This document shows, piece after piece, positions 54,101 through 64,000 of a stretch of 64,000 nucleotides of DNA. This DNA is from Archegozetes longisetosus (Eukaryota > Arthropoda > Arachnida > Sarcoptiformes > Trhypochthoniidae), in the NCBI GenBank assembly GCA_018873245.2, contig JAEMBT020000004.1:9254652-9318651 (forward strand). The letters are read 5' to 3'. The notes beneath the pieces are model-generated. The model was not told the origin of the DNA. It saw only the letters and a program-made list of their open reading frames with translations, and ran no database searches. The stretch's first letter is position 1. The number at the start of each line of letters is the position of its first letter. A program made the translations under genes and the position numbers.

Positions 54101-57100
54101 CATTAATAATGGTTTTGTTGTATTCAAATTTATTGAACCGAACCATAAGAGTTTGAATGGTTTGAAAACTTGGTTTTTAAAACTCACTTCAATCAACTAA
54201 AAATACATTTTCTAATGATTTTCAGATTTTCAATTTTCCAACATTGGTATCATTTATGTATTCAAAACTGGATTTTCAATGAAAAAAACGTAAAATCAGA
54301 ATAAGGCTTGAAAAAGATAAATGAAAATCTGAAGATAAAAGTGATTACTTGTGAAAGAAATCAATTCGGCACTAATTGACATGTTTTAGTTTGCATGAAA
54401 AGCGTTCGATCGAAACATGGATATGATGGCAAAGATCAAGATATTGCAGAATTAATTCAGAACCAGTTATAAGAGAGTAAATGTTGAATAAGGCTAACAC
54501 TTCATGACAGATAGCCTTCGCTTAAAAGGCTTGATTGAATTGTTGAATATCTGAATTCTGTATTGATTTGTTTAGTTCATGGCCAGTGTATGAACGATAA
54601 GATTGAATATTCGTCGGACAATTGATAGAATGATTGAGTAGAATAAATGTTGTATTCAATTATTCAATTGAATCGTTGCTACTCTTTTAGGCTCTTTTAA
54701 CTATATGTAACTAATGAAAAATTAATCATTAAATCACTGCTTTCCTTTCAACTGACTAAGTGTTTAGTAAAGTGCATAAAACTCTATCCCTGAAAATGTT
54801 TTTTCGAGTTTGAATTTATAACGAGCTTAAATCAATTGACATGAAAAGCCAATATAAATACTGAATCCAGTTTTGGTTTTACTATTTTCAACACTTTTTT
54901 GATGCCTATCAAATATCTGCCAGTTGAAGAGTTTGACTAATTTTTATGTTTTAACTCATCGAGTTTTGGTTTGATATCCAAATTCTGAAAATTCGTGTTT
55001 GCGATATCTTGAAAAATTTAGTAAGAATTTTTTTTATCACTTAAGTGATGGATTCCTATTCATAAGTCAATGCAATACTGCATAAAACTTATATTCACTG
55101 CAAGATAGAAACGCGAATTTATTCTGAAGAAAAACTATACTATGATTGATAGTAAAACAAAACAAAAATGATTTATTTTGAAGCACTCGCTGAATTTTAT
55201 GCATAAATATCTCATAATTCATCTTCAATTGCAGATGAAATGGAATTAAAATTGAAGAATCATTATTGTAACGATTAAAAGAAGACAATTGAAATGTGTT
55301 TCACGTCATGTCTGGAAACAAAAGGTCAACAAAAGTGAATCAAACCCAACCGCAATAGTATCTAATCTTATCCATTAAACAAATTTTGAGCGTGCATTTG
55401 CTTCTGATATACCCTTAAATTCATTTTCGTATTAATTATGAATAATGTCAACTATCCCTTCATAAACTATGAAGAATAATGTTTTATTATGATGGAGAGT
55501 AGAGTTTTGTGCAAAGTTTTTGCAAGACATTACTTATTCATAGGATATAGGATTTGCAGTGGTATCGTGTTGTGGCGTGGTACAGAGCTGTATCAGTAGT
55601 GATATTAGAACTAGAGATGGGACCTTATAGCGTTGACTCTAGGATATGAAACTTGGTCTTTAGGAGAATGGGCTTTTCAGATAAGTAAATAAGCAAATGA
55701 TACAACGTCTATGAATAAATGAAATTTTATACAAGATCCAAGTTGAAAACATGTGCAATATATAGTAATTATCTGTCTCTAACTTAAATACTTTATTAAT
55801 AAGATATTCAGTATTCTGCTTAGTTGATTATTCTCTCGTTTTGCTTAACTTGATATAAGTTGGTAGAAGTTGTTTGAGAAAGCGGCTTATGCTCTATCAC
55901 ATTATTGACTATTAAATTATTTGGCTTAGGTTTGCACTTTTTTTCCTCTGCAATAGCTTTTCTTTGCTGCTCAGTAACTGTGTCATTTTTTTATCAGTTC
56001 GTCTTTCAACGCGTTTAATTATATCATAGAGTCTGGACTTAAATCTTTCCAATTAATCATTTTAATTTGACAAAAGCTGATGTCATTGATAAGACAAAAT
56101 AAAACTGATCAAAGATAAAAACATGATAAGTAATAAAAAACCAACTTTTCCTCTATATTAATTTCATTGTTTCCAGTCTTGACATCAAAGCTAATAACTT
56201 ATAAAACAAGAACGCAATATAAGTTTGTAGAGTAAAGATATAAAATTTTCTACATATAACTTATTTGACGGCAATTTATATACATTACATGTCAAGCGAT
56301 CACTTTTGAAATGAGTTTCAATTCAGAGAAAAGAGCAAAAAAATGATATTTTCCTTATTAGTGGCCAATAAATAAAGATAGAAAGTTGTGCTTCAATAAA
56401 GTGAATAATTGATATAGGAGTTTGAGCATAAGTTAGAGACTTACCCGAATTGCAGTATCCGAGCCAAAAGGCGACAGCAAAAATACCTGAGGGAATGCCT
56501 TCTTTACACTGTTCACAGAGGGCTGATAATACATAGAGCACAAAGAAAGGCATCCAAGCGGTAATAAATGCAGCCATTATTAGTCCAAGTATTAAAGTAG
56601 CTCTTCTTTCACGGGCTTTTGCTATTTTACGTTTATGTCGCTCAGCATCTGATGGCGTGTGTATACCAACGACTGGCGGGTTGTGATACTGTACTCTTCC
56701 TTTATGACTATTCTTTTTATTTTTATTATTATCGTCACTGTTCTCATTATCAGCACACAAATCAGAGTCATCATAATCAGCAATACTTAGAGTCGAGCCA
56801 TAAGTCGATTTCATAAGTTTAGGTGCACTCAAAAATGTCTTTGATTCTGGAGTCAAATTATCTTTAGATGGAGGCGATTCAATGGCGTCGGAGTCTTCGT
56901 CAGCTGAGATGAAACGAGTTTCGGAAAGTTTGGTGGCAGAACCGTTTTGTTTTGGTAGAGCAGCAATAGATGCCTTCGCGGGTATATTACTATCAGGCAA
57001 TACTATTGTCAGTTTAGGCAGAATTCGCTTTGACGAACGCTTTGACTCTTTTAAACACTTAATTTGCACTTCACTTTCCTCTTCATCCAAAACATCCATT

Positions 57101-58582
57101 GAATCCGATGAGTCGATACTATTTAAATGAGTTGTAGAAATGATTGCTATCTCTTTAGTTGGCGAATAGTGCGCTTCAGCTATTGCTTCAATAACTATCT
57201 GTGGTGGTGATATAGTCGTCGGTGAGGCGGTTGCAGAACTTTTTTCGACTAAAGCGCCGATTCGGGGATCACTACCAGTCACGTTGATTTGTTGATTAGT
57301 CCCTAATTGTAAAGAAGGTAAAACAGGTGAAGATTCTGGCGTATGAGGTTTAGAACCAGCAACTCCATCATCTCCACCTTGAATCTCATCTTTATTTTGA
57401 TCTGTTTGATCAGGTGGACTGGGATTGCTAAGACTCGTACAGGTAGTGGTTGTGGTGGATTTCTCCCTCGCCGGATCATTAGTTACTTCTGGAGGCACAT
57501 TAAGGCGCTTCTGATGTATATGTCTTCTGGCTCGGGATCGCGCGGCGACAAATATACGAGCGTAAACGAACACCATCATTAGGGCTGGAAAGTAAAACGA
57601 TCCGATGGCTGAATATCTGATTTAAGTTTCCAAAGAAAAAACACAAAAATACATTTAATGCAATATAAATGGCTTTTTGTTGAATGTGTGCTACAAACAG
57701 ATAGTGAAGAGAAAAGAAGGAAAGGAAAAGTTGATTTGTTGAAACTCACAGGACATAACCGATATCTTCGCTGAGATCACATTGAGGATAATCGTTAGAT
57801 TTTTCAGGTTTCTTCCAGCCTACAAGTGGAGGCAATGAAACCAGAGCAGAGAAGATCCAGACGAAAGCGATCATTAACGCCGCACGGGATGGCGTACGCT
57901 TTTTTAAATATTTAACAGCTTGCGTTATACTCCAATATCTATCTAAACTAATCATAAATAAGTTATTGATACTGGCTGTACAAAGAAGTACATCCAGTGC
58001 GGCGTGTATGTCGCACCACACTTGACCGAACATCCAGTATCCCATCAACTCTCGAGCCAACGAGAACGGCATAATAACCAGTCCCAGCAAGAAGTCTGAC
58101 ACTGCTAGAGAAGCGATGAACCAGTTCTGCACGGGTTTGAGAGATTTCTCAGTAGCGATAGCAATACAGACCAACATATTTCCGACAACAATCAATATCA
58201 TGATACAAGTTATAAAGAAAGCCAATACAACAATTGCTAATTGAGAATAACCACTAGGATATGGAGTTCTATTCCATGCCTGCCACCACGGAAGGTCATC
58301 AATTACATCAGCATTGAATACAGTGGTCACATCTATTATGCTGGTCGGCTTTATCCATCCACTGGTCGCATTGCTCTCATTGCTCATATTAATCACATAT
58401 TCACTCTCATTGAAACTACTGCTAAATTCCCAGCTCTTATTGACATTTGGCAGGAGTTCATTTGGTTTTTTGCCATAGAATACAGCCAGCGAGGTGTTGG
58501 ACCAGTTGCCCAAAGCTTTGGTTATATTGTAGGAGCTCTGGGAAGCCGAACTTTCATAGAACAACGAATCTATAGTTTCCAT
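51198..58582 (-). CDS. Alpha2-adrenergic-like octopamine receptor (class A GPCR), four exons, 692 aa
   Basis: Plasma-membrane receptor for a biogenic amine. Exons: 57750-58582, 56445-57616, 51336-51353 (18 nt), 51198-51253, all GT-AG and in frame. The ATG at 58582 has a strong context (GCCAAATGG). The reading frame extends further upstream but contains only a GTG, then a stop at about 58640. The outer N-terminus has nine N-glycosylation sequons and no clear signal peptide. TM1 is at about 114-141 (N135), TM2 has D163, TM3 has C190 paired with C268 and the amine-binding D197, and DRY is at 214-216. TM5 serines S280/S284 are in the catechol-contact positions. The third intracellular loop is about 310 residues. 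TM6 has AWMPFF at 631-636, in place of the usual CWxPFF. NPIIY is at 671-675 and the short tail ends ILFK. QNWFIASLAVSDFLLG, WSITQAVKYLKKRTPSRA and CDLSEDIGYVLYS are typical of the insect Oct-alpha2 (CG18208) group. A true alpha2-adrenergic or related amine receptor is the alternative; subtype confidence is about 0.75. Confidence 0.93.
51336..51353 (-). other. 18-nt coding microexon of the receptor gene (TM7, NPII)
   Basis: On the minus strand, GATTACAG precedes and GTAAGTATT follows an 18-nt stretch. It completes Ala669 from the preceding exon's last base, then encodes Ala-Asn-Pro-Ile-Ile and gives the first base of Tyr675. Both ends are phase 1, so the exon is symmetric. Without it the reading frame is kept, but the receptor would lose six residues of the NPxxY region. 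The flanking introns are 5,091 nt upstream and 82 nt downstream. The fit to the family motif plus two consensus splice sites makes a chance match unlikely. Confidence 0.9.
51354..56444 (-). other. 5.1-kb intron 2 of the receptor gene
   Basis: The intron starts with GTAAGT after residue Ser668 and ends with TTTTGATTACAG before the microexon. It is about 40-75 times longer than the other introns in the window. It holds a degenerate tRNA-related SINE candidate (55560-55648) and several short open frames in A+T-rich sequence (for example 53460-53645 and 53948-54196) that show no recognisable protein. A GC-elevated patch at 52855-52920 has no clear identity. Confidence 0.88.
55560..55648 (+). mobile_element. 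tRNA-related SINE candidate, copy 2 (in receptor intron)
   Basis: TGTGGCGTGGTACAGAGC resembles a tRNA D-arm/A-box, and TATTAGAACTAGAG (55603-55616) sits at the B-box position. Similar in order and sequence to 44635-44720. It lies antisense to the receptor gene inside its long intron. Confidence 0.4.
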
Positions 58583-61500
58583 TTGGCGAGATTCAGAGTG
58601 CCAAACAAAAAACACACACTTCTCTTTCTCTCTCTCTTTCTAATTCTCTATCTTTTTCTCTCTCTTTCTATCCTTCAAACTACTGGCTATTTGGTCTCTT
58701 CGCTTATTTCAAATCTGCAAAGAATCGAAGTGAACAAAGAGTGAGCTAAAGTTTATTGAAGTACTTCTCTCGTTGGCCGCAATGTTGAAGAGCAAGAAAA
58801 TACTTATGAAAGACCATTATTTGTGCTTTGGCTGGATATTGTTTTGCTTAAGCCATAGAAGATGTGGTGCATCTAATCACCACAACTGATGGAGACACTT
58901 GAGAAACATTTCTAATTAATTTGTACTAAATTGCAAGTGTTTCTCAAAAGTGATCAATTTGTTGAACTACTCTATCAAATGAAACTTTAATCTCTATGAC
59001 TTTTTATATTTGAACTGTTTGAAGAAAATAAAAAATCATTTCTCTAACTATAATCGCTTATAACACTTGAATTGCCTAATCCTAAAAAAGGAACAAATAG
59101 TAGGAATTAAGAGAAGTTTAGAAAAGATCAAATCTCTAAAGATGTAGAAATAGAAAAAATATTTTCTATAATAATCCAAATTGTGAACAGTATAAATGTG
59201 AACGTTTACAAACTGTCAATGAACGAGTTGAGCAACAGATCTTTGGAAAGGAAAAAGTATAGAACTGTCACCATTGCGGAAGACTCGCATTGAGCTGAGA
59301 GAAGTAGCTATAAATTGAATATAGTTTTCGAATAGAGAAGGGGATGAAATAAATACAGGCTTCTGATAAGGAAGTTACACATTATCACTAACAAAAGTAA
59401 GCGATAGAATAACCTACATCAGTATAACTTCTAACCAAATTCAATTATTTCGAACACATCTATCTCGATTAATTCTATTCTTTTCTCTTCAAATTTAATT
59501 CATAAATTTCAAATCTAATAAAACTGTGCGTTTACGATAGATAAACAAAGCAACAACTCAATTCCTGTAACTCAACAATATAAAGAATATGTTCTCATAT
59601 TTTTTAGTTAGAAGTCATACTAGACATTGAACTTGAATTTGGGTCCAGTTATAGATAAATATTGAATTAATATACTTTAAAATATAAGATAGTCAACCAA
59701 AGTATTTACGTTTATATTTATGGTAGATTTATAACTCAGTTTAAGATAACACTTAAAATTTTGTCACATTTCTTAACTATTGGTAATAAAATTGATGACT
59801 AAATTATAAGTTATGGTTAGTTATCAAGTTATCAGTTATGAGAACAGACAGAAGACTTACTCTAAACTGTGGACTTACTTAGAATCCGAATAACAAGAAG
59901 CCAAATAAGAAAATCAATCTTCTGTCCTGCAAAATCAGAAAGCTTAGTCCAATAAATGAGATTAAGATATGAGAGTAAAATTGAATAAATTTATTTCAAC
60001 TACGCTTACCTTCACAAGTAAAGAAGGTAGTTTCATTAGTCCACTTTAGCAAGGTTTTCTCCATCTTCCAAATACTTGACTTACTCCTTCAATTTTATTT
60101 ATTTAGTTTATTATTCGTCCGTATTTTGATATTTCTTAATGTCAAGCATCTCAATGATGTGATCATGTTTTATATTAATTTTTCTCTGTAGAAATTAGAT
60201 AAATTAACAATTAAAGTTGGTTTATTTTCAAATTTAAACTAATCGTAAGAAGTCGAAAAATCGAATTATAATCATTTGGTCTTATGATTGAGTTTTCAGA
60301 TCTAGCTTATCAACATCTATTCGGTGTTTCTGTTGAGAGCAGCTCAATAGATATAAGTTATGTAAGAATAAGTGTTTATATAAGTAATACATATTTCACT
60401 AATAATATTCCATAATTTGGTTAAGCAAACTAGTCAATACTAAATACCTATGACAGCATCTTTTAATCTATGGTAATTCAAACTAAATTATTTTTATCAA
60501 GTCTTTGTTATTCAACTAAAGCTTCTTCTCTTCTGATTAATAGAAGAGTTACTATGGAATAAATGTATTAGAAATATGGGAGAGATAGAGATTTGAAATT
60601 TGGGAAAACACGCCTAATACCAATAATTGTTGTGTGAACTGCATCAATAAATTAATAGTAGTTGCTATGGTTATGAATAACAGTTTTCTAGAGGTTTCCA
60701 GCTAAATAATTAGGTTTCGCTGACCAGAGACAGGTATTCCGATTCAATTTACATCATACAACCAAAACAGAATCGCTTAAGCTAAAGGCATTTTCCATCG
60801 ACTATCCAATACTAATTTGTCTAACTGTCAACCTGTAAGTCGTTTCCATTAGTTATTTATATTATATTCGATAAATTGGAGAAGAAATAGCAGGACGACA
60901 ACCCTTTGTCTCTTTACAAAGATTAGATTAATGTCTGAAAAGCTTTCCTAACCTAACTATAAGTCTCATCAATCTTATTATTAACAAACAAAATATCATA
61001 AAATTCCTATAAACCTAATGCAAATCGATTTTTTGTCACTTTTTCCCTTTATTTAATTACCATTGACCCAAAAAAAAACAACTCATCTTGCAGAATATTT
61101 ATCTCTAAAGAAAACTCCATGAAAAAACTTATCAGCTTTTCAATCCAAAACAATAACTTTAGCTTATTTCCAAAGATCTAGAAGATATTTGTTTAAATCT
61201 TGATTAAACATTTCAAATAGAAAAGTTAGAATTGAATTAACTTTTGTTAAAATTTTAGCAATAAATATATTAATGGGGGAACATTTTGAATGTTTCAAAT
61301 TCAAACTTTGAGAATGGCTTGGTCTTTCGACAACTTATTGGGTATTTTTAGAAAAACTATTCTGTAAGATGAAAGTTGAACAGGAATGGACATCAACTTC
61401 CTGAAAACTGCGAATTAAAGGTATTCAAGCCTGATTATCTGAATTATGAGCAAGCCAAGTGAAGCTCTGATAAGCCTTAGATCAGACTTTTGTGCAGAAC

Positions 61501-64000
61501 AGCTTTGTTTTTGTGTATCAAAGTTAAAAGACATGCATTAGGTCTTGTGGGGAGAAGAAAGGAGGGATTCATATCTAATAGCTCTATTTTGGTCTACTTG
61601 TGATCAAAGATGAATTCTGCTCATTTTACTCCTACGTGAAAGGATGCAGTAGAATAATACGACTTGCAAACACAATTGAAACACATTTGCAATACTTATA
61701 TATTGGATTAACTATGATTCTTACATTTTCTATTCACTACCTTTCTGATAAATCCTATTTATGTCAATTTGATTTATAGAACATATGCAAAACTGTTAGG
61801 CGTGAAAACTTCTACAAACAAAACTTAAAAACATCATAATCTCAGTCTGACCTGACGTGACTCTGGTCCATAACACATAATCACTGAACCAAAACAAATA
61901 TACAATATTGAACTACAACAATCTCAATCAACTCCTCTACTTTGGCTCTGCTTTCACTCAAAAACTACGACAATCATTTCGATACGAATAAATGAAATTT
62001 TTCTCTCCTCTTCCTCATATGCGTGACTCAAATTCATAGTCTGTAATGTGGAATCATTGAAAAATTTACGCTCAAGTTATCAAATTTGTTCATCAAGGCT
62101 GCAAAGCCTTTAAAACATTTTACTGTCAAAGCTATTGTGTTTTTCTACTTCTCTTTTCTTATTGAAATGATTTCAATCTTCGAGGAATAATAAATATTAA
62201 TTGAAAAAAGGAAAAGCTTTTATGCTTTTATGCAACTCTGAGGGATGTTTAAGATGGCATGTCATTCGCGTCAACTGGTATTATGTCATCAAATTATAGA
62301 ATATTGTTGTGATACGTACAGCTAAAATCTGACAGATTCTCCAACATTCTCCAACACCAAATAGCTATCTTACCCAAAATCACCATTATTTGGTCAAGTT
62401 TTGTTCAAGAAAAAAAACAAACAAACTTCACCCTCGGGTCTCATATACACGAAAATCAGAGGAATACTAAACCATTATGAGCCATACTGACTATTCTTCA
62501 GGAGAACATTTAAGAATAAGAAAGTCTCTTTGGCCTATTCTCCAATGTATGGGATCGATGATAATACACAGGATGTTTAAAATTAATGGTTGATGGCATC
62601 GATGGCAACCAAGAGACATGTGAAACGGAGATTGGTTTCCAAAGGGGATAAAACATATTTTTAAAAGAAGTGTGAATAACATCGGCACGTCTTCTGAATA
62701 ATTGCATCCATAAAATGCATGTCATTTTTACAAAATAATGATTTATTTCCCAAATCAAGTTTTCAGGATTTATTTGGAAACTATTTGATAGGATCAATAT
62801 TTTTCAACCGTTTTTTTCTACTCATATCATTCGTAGGTCTATAGACGTGAAAACACTAGTATTGCTCTAATAGAAAGCCTATTCTATTGCTTACTTAATG
62901 TAGTAATTTGTGAACATCTTAATTAAAACAAATCGCAAACACAGTTGCAAATACTTATTAGTCTAGATTTAGATGCCATCAAATATCGATTTGAAACTAG
63001 AGTTTATCGATTCTAACTTAAGAATAGGCATATTTGGCATGCTATTGAGACACATTCTGTCAATTTTATTGAAGCCAAAAACCTATCATACAATTGTGGC
63101 ATAAGCAGTACTGGATTGAGGCTAAATATTTCTATAACTATATTTACAATATCTGTAAATAACAAGTTCTACCTACCACTCTTTTATTCATTCAAGTAGT
63201 AAAATTGATCTTTGCTAATTGAATAAATCAAATTAGTCCTTTAATGAATTAATTTTTCATTAGAGATTGGCTGTAAATGTTAGAACCATTGGTAAAAAAT
63301 AGATTAAGTCATCAATTGAAGGGTTCTAATTAAGTTGAACAAACAGAATTTGGTATTACTTAGTCTGGACAAGTTATATAATCTGGACTTAGTTTGCTGT
63401 AATTTATCTTTGTATATAAAACTTATTTAATGATAAGAGCTGTTATATATTAAGGTGACATTCGTCGAACTGCTTACGCCTGGACTCTCTCATCTCATTA
63501 TCAGTTGACAACTCCTATTTCAAACTCTCTTAAATCTTAAGTAAAAGCTAAGTTTCAGGTATTTAACCGCTATTTTCATCTCCGAATTATCTGACGCAAA
63601 TATTTTTGAGCGATTAAACGAATATTAATTTTGAAAAATAAAGATATGGATTTGATGATCTGAATCGATATTTCTAGCTCGTAAATCAAATCCAGAGAAA
63701 TTTTTCTAAATTGAATTTTCCAGGAAATATGAGTCCTTCTTCTGTTTTTATCATAATTCGCGCTATTTCTCAGATAATGCCGTTCACTCACACAGAAAAA
63801 GTCCTCAAAATTTCCGGTCTCTCATTTAAGACAAACTAAAATAAAGAGGATAACGACTGAGCATAAGAATTTAAACATGCAAATTAAGCTTAAAGAAACT
63901 GAGTGCTCAAATTTCCTCAAAAAATACTAATCTTGGATTTGCGCATTTTTTCATACTCGCCAAACGAGTTAATGAAAAAAGCGTTCAGTTGTTTAGGACT
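58583..64000. other. Upstream flank of the receptor gene, no recognised gene
   Basis: Apart from the CT-rich tract, I see no protein, tRNA or clear element here. A non-coding first exon of the receptor could lie in this stretch but cannot be placed. A moderately GC-elevated stretch at 62500-62800 carries two overlapping minus-strand open frames of 65 and 95 codons. Neither resembles a family I know, and the longer one begins with TTG. Confidence 0.6.
58619..58669 (+). repeat. CT-rich tract just upstream of the receptor start codon
   Basis: Pyrimidine-rich (CT/TTTC) sequence on the plus strand, hence GA-rich in the likely 5' leader or proximal promoter of the minus-strand receptor gene, 37 nt before the ATG. 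GA repeats near arthropod promoters can bind GAGA-factor-like proteins. That role is an inference; the tract itself is plain in the sequence. Confidence 0.8.

Noticed and set aside
56619..57582. Three plus-strand open frames of 65-82 codons
   Set aside because: Antisense to the receptor's third-loop exon; no independent features.
58583..58615. Upstream extension of the receptor start by 11 codons
   Set aside because: The codon at 58613-58615 is GTG, not ATG. The ATG at 58580-58582 has a strong context and is the first one after the upstream stop.
58241..58744. 167-codon plus-strand open frame
   Set aside because: It is the antisense shadow of the receptor's first coding exon and its CT-rich leader; the minus-strand reading has all receptor hallmarks.
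62491..62797. Overlapping minus-strand frames of 65 and 95 codons
   Set aside because: The longer begins with TTG, neither resembles a known family, and frames of this length occur by chance in A+T-rich DNA of this size. The GC-elevated patch could be an old element.

Overview
The window is eukaryotic nuclear DNA, roughly 70% A+T by eye, with intron-containing protein genes spaced far apart. Two genes can be reconstructed with confidence, both on the minus strand. The first is a six-exon gene for NELF-A, a subunit of the negative elongation factor that pauses RNA polymerase II (31162-33195). The second is a four-exon gene for a class A biogenic-amine receptor, most like the arthropod alpha2-adrenergic-like octopamine receptor (51198-58582). 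This receptor type together with NELF points to an arthropod. The very short introns of NELF-A (54-68 nt), the A+T richness and the small transposon fragments would suit a mite or another compact-genome chelicerate, but the species cannot be fixed from the sequence.

Layout. Positions 1-31161 hold no gene I can recognise. They contain small non-autonomous elements: a TA-flanked 0.2-kb MITE family (1862 and 6956, with a third copy at 41405), an 812-bp foldback with a tRNA-like head in each arm (5319-6130), and a 480-bp pogo/Tigger-like MITE (14717-15196). There are also microsatellites and a GC-elevated island with two opposed E2F-like sites (22560-22780). Positions 31162-33195 are NELF-A. Positions 33200-36100 carry two or three further small inverted-repeat elements and one unrecognised terminal-exon-like open segment (34957-35100, minus). 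Positions 36100-51197 are again without a recognised gene apart from tRNA-derived remnants, satellites and the third MITE copy. Positions 51198-58582 are the receptor gene, which contains a 5.1-kb intron and an 18-nt microexon encoding most of the NPxxY motif. Positions 58583-64000 are its upstream flank, with a pyrimidine-rich block close to the start codon.

The two genes have no functional link beyond position and strand: NELF-A is a nuclear housekeeping transcription factor and the receptor is a plasma-membrane neuromodulator receptor. The most useful results are the full receptor model, including the microexon and a short terminal exon that single-ORF inspection misses, and the set of small mobile elements. 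No prokaryotic-style system (operon, CRISPR, phage) is present. I did not find evidence of a wholly new multi-gene system.
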